Source: Kryptolebias marmoratus (lineage: Eukaryota > Chordata > Actinopteri > Cyprinodontiformes > Rivulidae). From it: a stretch of 64,000 nt of DNA. This document shows positions 1 to 13,000 of the stretch, one piece after another. The stretch covers positions 15,169,138 to 15,233,137 of the forward strand of contig NC_051453.1 of assembly GCF_001649575.2 (NCBI RefSeq). Direction: 5' to 3'. Within the stretch, counting starts at the first letter, position 1, and the number at the start of each line of letters is the position of its first letter. Both the position numbers and the translations under genes were made by a program. The notes under the pieces were generated by a model, which was not told the origin of the DNA, searched no databases, and saw nothing but the letters and a program-made list of their open reading frames with translations.

Positions 1-959
1 AACTGTCTTGACTGAGGTAATTTTCAAGACTGTCACAGAGAGAGCTATATGTAAGTTAGTGAAAATGTAGTTTTTAAAGTTTTGGTTTGTTTGTTTTATG
101 CTACACAACGAAACTAGAAGTCCTTTGGTTTGAGAATGAATGCTAACACATTTAGAGTATCAAATGTCTATGACAAAACTGGATTAATTTCACTGTGTCT
201 TTGTCAGACAGAAATAAATCACTGTCAGTGTTTAAGATTAAAATCTGATATTTTAAATGACATAAAGTTACTGTTATGTAGGCTTTTGAAACTCACTTGG
301 GGTCATTATACATTAGGAGTGGGGTCTTGAGAAAACCTATGGAAATAAAAGGAACTTTAAACATGTTCACCTATAAAATATTTACCCTTTCCTGTTACCA
401 AAAAGTAATAATAATTGTCAGAAGTGCATAAAATTGTACATAATATTTAACAAGGTTTTTGTTAAATGGCTTAAAGCAAGGTTTGTTTGCTTCAACTTAA
501 TAGTCAGTAGTCACAAATCTGCAACTTTTATTTTGTGGGTCATAAGCAGAGTAGTTTGAGAACCGCTGGCCAAGTTTCAGATCTGTTGAAATCTTGTATG
601 CACACAACAGTTGCATAATTTTATTTTTATAACATTATTGTTATGTATTGTCAGTGGAAAAATAAAATAAAAAATACTGAATTGTTGCCACTTTGACATC
701 TTTCCCCAGTAGTTATTAAATGGTCGGTCATATTTCTAATGCAACACTTTAAAGTGGCTAAAACAGTTTGAAAAGGAGCAGCCTAAACAAACCAAATGTT
801 CATTGATCAGCCCAACAATAAACAACAAAAAAGTGAGGCAATTAACACAAATTGTCTTGTTGCAAAACAATGTTCTGCTGGGGAATGTTGCATCTTGCCA
901 TATGGATGTTACTTTGACACACACCACCCCACTTCCTCTTTAACATTGTAACAAACTAA
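1..959. other. Gene-free AT-rich intergenic DNA
   Basis: I see no coding exon or RNA gene here. The stretch is AT-rich, with short stop-interrupted frames only. It lies downstream of yjefn3; in human DNA CILP2 follows YJEFN3, but no CILP2-like exon is visible. Confidence 0.6.
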
Positions 960-1285
960 TAATCCCTTTTTTTGGCAGAAGTAATCCCTTCAGATTACCT
1001 CTGGCTTCTTCAGCAGGACAACGTGCCATTCCACACTCACTTTCAGCAAATGATCCAGGAAGATGTCAAAGAGCTTAGGGCACTGATGTTCCAAACTCCT
1101 CAGATCCAAATCTAGTTGAGCATCCAAAGAGTACACCAGAACAAGCCAGATCCACAGAGGCCCCACCACACAGCCTACAAGGATCTGTTGTCCTTACACC
1201 AATCAGACCGTGGGGTGTTTTAGAAGCACAAGGACACCTACAGCAGACAGAGGACGATTATGTTGTTATTTTGTGACATATTAGT
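960..1285 (+). mobile_element. Decayed Tc1/mariner transposase 3' fragment
   Basis: The plus strand still encodes LLQQDNVPFHT, the diagnostic Tc1-family stretch around the second catalytic aspartate (QQDNxPxHT). The stretch after it matches the order of a Tc1 transposase C-terminal third: the 'P-Q-x-Q-x-SI' region and a 'P-x-R-P-H-H-T-A-Y-K-D-L' region. An in-frame TAG follows about 30 codons after the motif, and the frame is lost near the end. There is no N-terminal half and no clear inverted terminal repeat, so this is a dead 5'-truncated copy. Assignment to Tc1/mariner rests on the motif; the exact subfamily is not known. Confidence 0.75.
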
Positions 1286-3330
1286 TTAGAAATTCATAAA
1301 AATGTAAAATTTTAGGTAGATACTGCATGTAGGCCACTATTTGCTCTTTGGCACAGCAAAATGTCACTCAGTGTATGTTATTCTTCCATTAAATACAAGT
1401 GTCCTCACATAAAACATCAATGTTAACGTTGCAATATATTTTTTTTATTATAAGTGCTCTCATTGGGTAATTTGTATGTGTGCTTATAAAAAATAAATAA
1501 ATAAATGTAAGAATAATACAATATAGACCAGCCAGAAAGAATTAAATATAAGAACATAAGCACCCCTTTCAGACTCCCGTTACGCTCTCTATGATCTACA
1601 CAGAGATTAAAATGTGGTTGGATTGTGGCAAATTTGGAAAACCTTTTTTCAGAGTGAAGGCAGCCGTGCTCTTTACCCCATCCTGGTTCAACTCTCTTGG
1701 ACCATATTAGCCAAGGTATGAGGCCAGCATGAACAGCCTGCTTCAAATACTGGATGAGCAATCCACAATACTACCACAATTAGACTCCATGTCATGGATA
1801 CGCTGCCACAGTAGTCCATCCAGGGTCCAGATATGCTAGTAACGCAATAATGAGGAACCCTGACATTGCTACAGAAGTTCTGCAAACTCACAACCATTGT
1901 GGACCGTTCACGCTTAATCACACTTAACGAGGAGTCCATTGTGCTTTTATGAAAACCTCACCAATACCCTGCAAAGATCGTCCACATTCTGGCCATTTAT
2001 TTACTCATTGTGAAGAGGAGGTCACAGTATTTGTTCTTCTAAAACTAATATGTCTCCCGGTGAACATTTGGGCATATTTTCTTTCATATTCTATCCTTTT
2101 TATTAAAGTTTCAGTGCTGGATAATTAACCCAGTTTGTACTCTTTGTTACTAAGTCAGCTAAACTGTTTCCCCCTTCATTTCTTTTTCCATTTGCTGCTG
2201 CTGTCAGCTATAGCTGCTCAGTTCTCGAGGTCTTCGCAGACATCAAAGCTCATAACATATCCAGTCATCTGAAAAGCACAAAAGACACAGTGGCGACATG
2301 ACCACTGTTTCCTGAGAGGGTTTGGACAGTCATGAAAGACGGAACCACTGAAGGCACAGACACTGTTTCTACAAGCCTTTTTCAGTTTTCTTCTGACAGC
2401 ACAGAGTGAAAAACGGATCCACATTCCTTTTCACTGACTTTCCACACCCACTCACACATGTGCACACACACCAGCCACTGGTGCATTAGTATGCTGAAGA
2501 AGCTCCCGTGCTTTGTATAAATACACATTACCTCATTCATTAACAGCACAGCAGCCTCATTCTTAGTCATTCTCACCTAAAGCCACGGTGCTAATCTCCA
2601 TAATGAGAGGTCATTTTCTTCTTCAGCTGATTACAGTCTGAGCTCACCTGTTTACAGCTTTCACTACCAAATTAAATCCAGTCGGGAGCAAGTAAATATG
2701 CAACAATGTGCGCTCGCCCAAACATGGTTAATTATGATGTGATTATCGTACAGTTAGGATGACTCAGGAGCAGCTAGGATTTAACTGAGGAAGGTATGCA
2801 CAAAGAGAGTTAGCATGAATCTGAGTGTTTATCTTCATATTTGAAGTCAAATCTTTACCCTTTGGTTTGCATTGAAGATAAAAAATATCAAAAACTAAAA
2901 TGAACATTAGTATGAACTAAAAAATAGTGTGACCTAAACATAGCATGAGTTCATTTGTTTACTTGTGTTGCTCTGAAGCTACTGTAGTTGAATCTTATGG
3001 CCGCATGAGGGCAGTGCAACAGTCTGAAAACAGATTTTAAGCCCCACAATGAGACAAATCCACAATAATATTGATTTAAATTCTTTTTAGGAATACTTAG
3101 GAATACAACTTTAGTCTCATTTTATTGCTTTTTTGGTCATCACTCAAAATAAAATGCAGTGAGTTCATCAAAGCAGCAGTAACTTCAGGTAATATTTTGA
3201 GAATTAGTTAATAGAACTGAGTACCAGTTAATATGAAAACTATACTAAGTGCAGCTGCAGCCATCTGCATCTTAATTCCTTGGTATTAGTGCCTTTTTAA
3301 ATAAGAAAAAAACAGTGAGTTTACGCTTCC
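1286..3330. other. Intergenic DNA, no gene seen
   Basis: No exon-like patch was found. Around 1540-1960 the minus strand has two overlapping open frames (112 and 83 codons) in a moderately GC-rich block. They match no family I know and may be an old repeat. The stretch otherwise contains nothing I can support. Confidence 0.5.
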
Positions 3331-3864
3331 TGATGTTTTTATTGGTCAACAAGAAATGTCTGGGCCTTTTGTAAACGAAAACAAGGTAATTGAAACAAAA
3401 GTGACTTTAAATTGCAGGATGACAAAACCATGAAAGACCCACAAATAAATGTACGTTTTTTATCATTGTTATCCTATATAATGTTATTTCAACAGCACAC
3501 TTAAGAAAAGGGGTAAACATAAGAACAAAGAGCATTGAAACAAACTTTCAGAAAAAAAAAACCTTTCCAGTGATTCAGTATTGTAGAAAATCCCTTTTTT
3601 CTGCTGACTCTAGAAAAAAGAAACAGTGTAATGCTACAGCTTTTACAAGTCGACTGACACTAAACTCCTCATGCCAATTCTTTAAAAGACAGGACTCAAG
3701 CCATGGTTCTAAACATCACCCTTCTACAATATAGCTCAACGGCACATCTGGCTAATGTGTGTTTGGATCTAAACAACTGAGATGTCAACATTAAAATACG
3801 GTAACAATCTATAAAATACAAACAAGGGAAGAGTGGCCCCCACCAGCTCTTATGTTTCCGCGCG
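3320..3864 (-). other. yjefn3: Probable yjefn3 3' UTR and poly(A) signal
   Basis: The yjefn3 stop codon lies at 3865-3867. The first canonical AATAAA on the minus strand after it is at 3343-3338 (TTTATT on the plus strand), which would give a 3' UTR of about 540 nt. A second candidate lies near 3120. The stretch between contains no exon. The position of the true cleavage site is inferred. Confidence 0.5.
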
Positions 3865-4061
3865 TTACAGTTCTACGAGACAGTCTGTGCCAGGGTAGTC
3901 TGGGAGATTAAGCTCATATTTTTTCTGAATGTCATAGGGCAGGAAGCGTCCGGCCAAAAAATGCTTTCCAGAGAAGTTCGACGCGCACTTCTTCGGTGCC
4001 ATGAGAGAGATGAGAACATCCGGGTTTATCCCATCCTGGCATGGTTCTTCTACATCCCAAC
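3865..4061 (-). CDS. yjefn3: yjefn3 terminal coding exon
   Basis: This 197-nt exon has acceptor cttttacag. It starts in the Gly codon of PSGWDVEE, continues [33 protein letters not shown] and [19 protein letters not shown], then TAA at 3867-3865. The end matches the family's conserved C-terminus (PGTDCV-L). Confidence 0.95.
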
Positions 4062-7000
4062 CTGTAAAAGAGACAAGGGAGCTTTTTATTCTTCTGTACT
4101 GTTTTCAGCTGGTTGTGTTTTTGGACTCTGATGAACTCTCACTGAGCTGTCAGTGGAAAAAGATTTATTCTCCACGTGTGCACATCCACACTTTTTTTCT
4201 CTGTGCACTAAGGGTTCATTTATCTTGCTTTGTTAGTTGGCTTCAGATCTTTGACGAAAACTTACCTGAGGGCACATCCACACTGATAATAGGAATCTTG
4301 ATTTGCTTCAGGGTGGCCAGAATACCAGGATATGGCTCCTTTATATTGGAACAGTCTGCCTCCAAACCCAGCATGGCATCAACCACTAAGTTGTAGGCGT
4401 CGTTTATGAGCTGCACCTGAACAGAGCACATCTTGGCATTAATATCAAAACAAAGGTATTTTTTATGCACAGCTTAGTTTGTAGGCGGGAAGTAGCTTTC
4501 ATTCACAGCTTCTACAACCAAGCCTTTGATTTGTTGCTCCGTACGACACACACTCCAGAAGAAAGAGGCAAGTAGTCTTGTATGTTAGAGAAGCAGTTTG
4601 TGAAAAGCCCTGAGGTTATGTGGCGGTATGGTTTCGAGAAATGAAAAGTGACAATATCCCCAGTAAGAATAACTCATTCAAATCAGTGGTCTTCAAAGTG
4701 GCAGTGGATAACCCTTCATTGGTTTGATTCACATTTTATTCATTTAACCTCAGGATTTTATCAACTCTACACCATAACATCCTCTATCTTTTGATTTATT
4801 TATTTATTTTAATCCAACTCCCCCAAAAGGAAAGAAAAAGAAAATGGAATCGCAAATAACAATCAGAAAAACAAATCACTGAAAGCAGCAAAAACCTGAC
4901 TTGTTTACAGAATGTGAGATGAGATCATTAGCACTTGCTTGAATCTCTCCGCTGCACAGCCTTCAGCCAACAGATAATTAGTTTATTTTAACAAGAAGGC
5001 TGGAGTGAAGGAGAAGCAGTTAGCCTAACTCTGTCCAAAGGTGATGGGAAAAAATAAACTCTAAAAAACTTACTAATTAACATGTTACATCACGGCCAAG
5101 CAACCAGAGGAGACTCAAGAAGGTTAATGGTCCCAGACAGGAAAAAGTCCAGTATATAATAAAGCACTACATAAACCATCTTGAACCAGCTCTTGGCATC
5201 ATTTACATCTAAAACATATACGATAAATGATTATTATTATCTTTTTTAGTGCTCTACAGGTGTATTGGGAGACAGATTGTGTAAGACATAGTCAGGTTTT
5301 ATTTGTACCCCTGTGAAATAGGTATGAGTTCATAACAAGAGCAATTCCAATCAAACTTTATGGTCTGCATTAATATGACTGAAGTGCTCCCCTTGGCAAG
5401 AACATAACTGACCTCTGTAGGCAGATAAGAGAGAAAGGGGATATCCATCTTCTCACACTGAACTGTGAAATCCTGGTGCAGACTGTGAGACGAGCGTTTC
5501 GGGTGATAAATGGTGGGCTCGTAGTCCTGCATCAGATGTACACAGAAGAATGACACATGGAGAGAAGAGAAAAGCAAAAACAGGAAAAAAAAATGTTAGC
5601 TCAAGGGATTAGGTTTTATCTAAATGCAGTGTTTGCTGAAGCGCAAACACTGGCAGCATTTTGTGTGGCTAAGGCTTCGATGTACATGTGATTGGCTGTT
5701 CAGAACTCGTGAAAAAACCCTGTGATCAGAAGATGTAGCTTCTACATTCTGGTTCCTGAATGAATACATCCCTTATGAACTGGAAGAGTAGAAATCCAGA
5801 CCCCTACAGTCTGAGAGGTGTTAGAAGCTCAGCAGGAAGTCGCTGTGATCTACAACCTTTATACAAAAATAAATCTGAAAACCAGAGACATGGGATGCGT
5901 AACCTTTTTTTTAAACTAATCCTTTAAAAGTACAACTAAAGTCATTCCATCCTTATTTTGTTGTCCTCAAACCATGCAGAACATGAAGAATTATTTTAAC
6001 TTTAGATGCTCAGCAATCTCAAAAAAGTGGTTTGAAATGAACTCAAAATTCAATTTTGGAAAATCAAGCCAGCAGATATGCAGATTGTTTATAAAAAACA
6101 TAATTAAAACAAGTTATGAAGTCAATTTCTGTTGATGAGAACATTTACCCCAACTAAAAAACTAAAAACTAAAAACAGCAAGTAATGTCACTGGGTCATT
6201 AGTTTAGGCGCAATCAAAACTTTCAGTGGTGGTAAAAATCTTTTTACTATGTCTCTAAATTTACTTAAATAAGGAGATTTTATTGTTGAAGTAATGGCTC
6301 TGATCTGTTGAAGTGTTAATATCTTACCTGTTGTAGATAGCTCTTTGAACAACCTCAGTTTAGAGAAATAGCGTTTCATTCTCACCTGGATTGAGGAGCT
6401 AACAACTAGTCTAAGCGGAGCCGAGATCAAGGTGGATCACTGCCATTTGAAAACAACTCAGAACTCAAATTTACTTAGGATTCAATGATTAATTGCAAAT
6501 GGTGGTAGCAGCAGCTAGCTGTAACACTTCTGGTGAAGACTGGTGCAATTTCTGCAGAAGTAATGAATTTTTTGTAACTAGTTGTTTTAAGACAAAGATG
6601 CTTTGCTTTGGACTTGGCTCTGGTGAGACTAGCATTTAGCTCATCAGTCTGGTCAGAATTAAACTTTTTCTCCAAACTGAGATTGCTCAAAGATTTATAG
6701 GTAAGATTTTTTTTTTTCAGAACAGCACTTCAACAGATCTGAACTATCTCTTCTTGTGTTCCTATGAATGTCTAATTATTATGAAATTTTCAACATATTT
6801 TCATGTGCAACCAACTCAGTTTTGTTTTCTCATTAAGATATTCATGCATTCGCACTTTCTGTTACCCTCCATTGCGTCAAATCACATTTTTATTATTTTC
6901 GGGAAAAAGATGAAGGCGTCACTGTTTTTGGTGTCTTTTTTTTCTAAATGGATTTCCACTACAAAGGAAAAACTAGGCACCAGAAGGACCAAGCAGAAAA

Positions 7001-10000
7001 TGAACATGTTCTTTCACGTGTGGCTTGGCTGAGGTGGTCCGACACAGGAAGTAATCTGTCAGCTCATTTGCCTCATTGGGGTTGTATCCCCACCATCATC
7101 ATCACCACCGTGATCTCCTCAGACCACAGAGCTGCACCAAACACAATCTGCTGTGTGTGTTTCTCCTGAGGTTAACCAGTGGGACTGAAGAAGAGCTCTT
7201 AAAGGGCTGCTGTAATGTCACTGAGCCATGAAGCTGTAAAAAAAAAAAAAAAAGTGTAGAAAAGATCATTTTACAGAAAATCCTCACATCTAACAAGATC
7301 GCACCTCCATTCCCTGAGAGATGGAAGGGTCTTGTAGTATTCTGTTTTTAAATGCAAGCCATTAGAGGTGAACTGTGGACATCTGCAGGACACAGTTTAA
7401 ATCTTGCCCCATAGAAACGGCTAACATTTCAACATGGAAGACTTTATTTACTTTTAAATTATTGCATGTAGTTATTCAGTATCCAGTGATACGTTGTGCA
7501 GCTGCTATAAAATTAACACAAGGCCGGTGATGTATGGTTCATACCAGCTATAATGTGACTAACATCATAAAGTTTCCATGCTACAAAGCACCTTATAAGG
7601 CAAACCTGATCTCATGTTCACTTTTTTTACGCTAAAATCTAATAATTAAAAAGAAATGTCCTCCAACATTAGCTCTGATGAAAACATATATGTTGTCAGG
7701 TGTGTTGTATTGTGCTTTCTCTCATACCTGGCAGGAGAAAAGACAAAAAAAATGTGGACTGTTCACCTGCAGCTAACTATTAGTTTTTATGCTCTGCAAC
7801 AGAGGCTCACAGTGTATGTGTGGGTCTCTTTCTGGTGCTTGTGGGTCATCATGTTGATGGGATCACATCACACCATAAAACCATGCTCTCTTTTACACAG
7901 ACGAGGGGAGTCTGGGTCCAAAGTGAGCTCATTCCTCAGGTTTGAGCGAACACAGACAACCGTGATCCCCACATGACCTGTTGTGTCTTGTATTCAGCTT
8001 TAAAATCATAATATTAAAGTTTCTTATGTGTGGGACATATAAAAATGATGTAACCATGTTCCAATAGAAGAAATAAAGCAAGGTAAAATATATATATAAT
8101 ACAAGAAAATGCCAAAATTGGAAGCCTAGCATTCCTTGAGGGAATGCATATCAACCTCCATCTTGTTTGTGTTGACATGTTTTTAACCTGAACTGCCTGT
8201 TAATTTTAGCATGTCAGACCCTTAAAGTGTGCAGATCAGTTTTACATACGTGATGTTTTTCTTCTAATATACTAAAACAGGATGACAGCAGCATGATGAT
8301 AAAAGAAAAGAAGCTAAAACTGTCTCCACTGTTTGGACAGGATAGATCACTTCTCCTAAAATTGATTGCCCTGACATGTCTCTCAGTATGTGGCCCTGAG
8401 CTGCAGACATCACCACCTCGACATCTTGCTGCGGGGGTGAAGCTCTGAGACGACATTAATGAGCGTAACAATGGCCTGATATCATGGCTGTCTGAGTGCC
8501 CTCACAGAGAGCGTAATGGGATAACTGCTCCAAGGCCGAAATGAAATTCTGTAAGGCACTTAGGGCCTGGCTACTGAATCCCATTAGTCATGACACAAGT
8601 TAAGGTTTGCAGGTTGTTATTTTTTTTATCTTCATAAGTCAGCCAATTTTACATATATTGAGCTACAATTTGGTGTGGTTGTATCATCCTCAACACATTC
8701 CCTGAATGCTTTTTTGTTCTTTTGTGAAATCTCACATTATAGCATGATATTGTGCATAATGACCAAAACAACAACAACTTTGTCCCATTTTATTAGAAGA
8801 TGATCTTAGCTTAAAAGTCTGGAATGAAAAAAAAAAAGCTAGGTCTTTAATTTTTGAATGTCTGAATGATTCAGTGAGTTTCAGGTTGTAAAACATTGTC
8901 AGATTGATGGGTAGGTGGGATTCACATGAACTTTTGTACTTTTTATTTTACTTACAAATATGCGCAGGTGTCGGGCACACACCAGACCAATGGAGCCATT
9001 TTGATCCGGACCACATATCACTAACACCGTGGGCTGCTTCTTAGTTAGAGAACTGCGAGGATACACCTGGTGGGGGAGACAGAAAAGCGAGAAGAAAAGA
9101 GTTAAAAACATCACGAAGCAGGAGGAAGACGGATTGCCTGTAACATTTGGTCTTCTCCCTCTGACTTTTAGTGTTCTTATTCAGTGCAGGTCATCCAATT
9201 TGTAGCTCAGCCTTTCCATCACATCTAATCCTCTTCATGCCAGAAGAGTAGAAAATGACACGAGCTACACTGTGTCTCTTGTCTGTAAAAGGAGGTCCAG
9301 TATCATTAAAATAACCTGGGCAGCAGTGAAAAAATACCATGGTGCTCTTCATGGGATGCCACTGTATTTATAACACACTTTCCATCAACATCCTAAGCTG
9401 GGCTGCCACACTTCCTCACACTTCCCTGTAAATCTACCGTCTCAAACCAGACAGGTATTTGCCTGTGAGTGACTAATCTTCCATCTTCCTCAGCTAAAAT
9501 GAGGTGTTGTGTCAGCCACTGTGTGTAAGTGCACGTGCCACACAATCTGTTAAGATGATTCATTTCCTTCTAAGTTTCCATTGACTTTCTTTTACTGCAC
9601 CAAAGTTCATACAGAAGCAACATGTACTGTTAAATAGCTGTTTTGTGGACTTTTTGTTTTATCCAGTTACACAAGAATCATTGCTCACTACACAGTGACA
9701 CGGAGTAGAGGAAGAAGACAAAAACTGTATGTTTCTTCAGAAATATTGTCTAATTTGAGGTCAAAAAATGTATTTCAGAACACAAGCTGTAGAAGCAATT
9801 AGCCCAGTTTTAACACCTACATTATCAGTGGTTGACACCGATGAGTCAGTTCATAATGGACAAATTATAGTCCATGGATTTTTACAATCTGAAGACACAT
9901 GTAAAGTAAGAAAACAATGTATTAAAAAGAAACAAACTAAAAGGAAAACAGTCGCAGAATACAATCCAAGTGGACAATTTTAGTTCTTCGACATCAGAAC

Positions 10001-13000
10001 ATCACTTTTTATTGATAAATCAAAAATATGACTTTCAAAAGAATTCACGAACAGCACCAAAACAGATGCAATAAAAAATATAAAATGTAGCCTATATAAA
10101 TGTAGCCCTCCTCGAAGGAATGCATATTGCTCGCTGCACTGAATGCCAAAGTTTTAAACAAAGATCTTGCATGATCTGTTACTGTTTAACATATGTGTTA
10201 GGGATGACTCTCGGCTACTGGCACACCAAACTTTAGCTCAATATCTGCATAAATTACCTGAGTTATAGTCCTGTTTGTGTTTTGTAAGATCAATTCATTT
10301 ACAGGGCATAAGCTAGTAGAAATTCCTAATATAAAAAATTATCTTGTACTCACAAATGTTGAGCTCAAAATAGACCAAAATGTGCCCTCTGTGCATCAAA
10401 CTCATTTCCTGTCACTTTTAACCCTATTTTCACTTCAGAAGAAAGTTTGTGGGAAGAAACAAGCCATCCCCCCACATGGTGGATAATTGGATGGACAAGA
10501 CTCTGAGCACATTAATGACACGGATGGATCCGGAACAGGAGAGAGCAGCTGTTATCTCCATTGTTAATAGCTCAGCTGAGAAATCATCGCACAAACTCAA
10601 TGAGATGGAAGACAAACTGTTACGGCCTCAGTGGGCAGCAGGATAAATATTAAGAAAGAAACAACATATTGATTTATAGAGAAGAAGATTAAGATTGGTG
10701 GACAATAAAACAAGGCATTGTTTGTTTGTTTTTTTATTCTGAGATTTGAGGCAGAAGAATGTGATCATTATCAGATGGTTTTGTCTGTTTGTAAGCAGGA
10801 TTAAAAACAAATTAGAAAGCAAAAGGTCATTTAACTTCAGGGAGAGCTGCAGCTTTGGCAAGAGGAAAAAACAAAATCGTAAGAAGATGACTGCTCTATC
10901 ATTGTCTCATTATCGCCCACATGCCGAAGCAATCATGCTTTTAACTGTGTTTGTTTGTCTGTCTGTTAGCAAAATAGCTCACGAACCACCGATCTTAATA
11001 AAATTCTCATAAAGTATTTATTTGGCATGCATCTGCAACTGATCAACTTTTGGAGTCAACCCAGTTCAAGCTAACCTCCACAGATGATCAACCTTAGCCA
11101 ACACAAAAACAGCTATAACTCCTCTGAGAGTCATCCTCAGCACATATTCTGAGCGTTAAAACATCTCACAAGATATCACAAAACCATTTTTCAACATAAA
11201 GATGACTTTAATTTAAATCTCTGTATGAAAGGCAGCAGGTGATATGTGTGATATATTATTAGACTGCATTTGTTACTTGGTTAAATACTTTTTATTTTTG
11301 TGGCACCCTGTGAGATACTGATATTTTTATCTGTTAGATAAGATAAAACACTTCCAATGAGTTATAACTATTATACAATTTTACTCTAATATGTCAACCA
11401 TGTTTAACTTCATTTTGAATTACTTCTTAGACATGTTTCCATCTGCAGTAAGCAGCTAAAGTCTTCAGAAAAACACCACTTGTTTAGGGCCAACTGTCTG
11501 TTAGACGAGTAAAACAATAACATAGTTTGGCATTCATACAGCAAAAACTGTTTTTTGTTTTTTTTCTTGGAAGTTTGTAACAGACACAGCAGTTTAATAA
11601 AACTTTGGAACAATGTGCATAAGTAGAACACCACTTCAGGCACATTTTGTGCATAATTTGGATCATTTCAAAGCACATTTCATTTTTTGTTGTGTCATTT
11701 TGCAAAAAAAACAAAAAAAGGTTCAAATTAAAGCATGGTTAAAACTCAGAGAAATGCAGAAAATCTTTAGCAAGAACAAGAAGAGGTTGTTGTTGTGAGG
11801 TTGTTCAAAACAGATCATTTCATGCTCTGTGCCTGCCGATTGTGTAAATAGATAACATTTGTAATAGGTTCACTATTTCAGATGACAGACGTTAAAAAGG
11901 CTTGTTTTTATGCCTGCCTTTCATGAAAAACATCATTCTAACGTCAGCTTTGTTGAGGTGTTTTCAGTGTGGACCAAAACAACCACCCTGAATTCGCCTG
12001 GAGACATTGACTGGTTTAAATAAACATGTTATTTGTGTAAATACCAGTTATATCGCAATATATGGCCTTTTCTATGATTTTTCAGGAGCATCCTGAGGGT
12101 CACTGCTGGAGCCCTCTTTACAGCTGCAGAAACCATTAAAGCCACGGTCTGCTGAAACTACACATCACTTCAAGCAAAGTTGTAACACATTATTTATGTA
12201 ATCTCATCCGACAAAGAAAGCTCGATATCTCCATCATAAATCTATTGAAGCCAGTCATTAAATCTGATTTGCTGCTTTCAGATTGCTGAATAAAGGAGAG
12301 CAATTAGCAAAAGATGAGATAAATAGCGTTTCAGACAGGGTATTGGCTGTCATCAGCTGTGTTGATGTGCTTTTTTTGTTCCTTTTAATGAAAATGATGG
12401 ACTGGCAGGCTAATCTTCCTATAAATATTGAATTTTCCATCTTTTTTGATCATCAGATGAAATACAGCTTGCAAGTATGACCCAGTTTTTTTTTTTTACT
12501 GTTTTTAATGTATTTTGCATCAAGCAGAGATGTATGCCTAACTGCTTATATCAAGTTAAATAGCCTGTCTTGGTGCTCTTTGTTCCACAGTTTTATGACT
12601 GGTCTCAAACAACTCAATGCTTTATACAGAAATATTTATGATAGTTTCAGTTTGTTTGAAGTTTTTATAATTGAAGACAACTGGTTTCTTTTACCACTCA
12701 GCACGTTTTCTTATCAAGTTGCTTTGCTTCTACTGGCTGAGGTTGTTTTCCATGACAGCTGATAAAGTAATACGTTTTATGTCATAGTTGTTGAGAATAG
12801 ATATAGAATTTATTAAAGGTCCAGCATTCCCTTAAGGAATGAACATCACCCTCCACCTTAAAATTGTCTTCTGCTGAAATAAGATGCAGTTATTGCCATT
12901 TAGGTCCAAACTTTAATGGCAAAATTTAAAAAAGTATATTTAATGCAGGTATTTAGTGCTCCGGTATGTGTTGGGAATGACTCCCAGCTGCTACCACACA

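Noticed and set aside
1423..1939. Two overlapping minus-strand frames (112 and 83 codons)
   Set aside because: Looked like a possible transposon relic, but no transposase motif can be seen in any frame.
9768..9983. 71-codon plus frame in the yjefn3 intron
   Set aside because: AT-rich, no domain, antisense in an intron.
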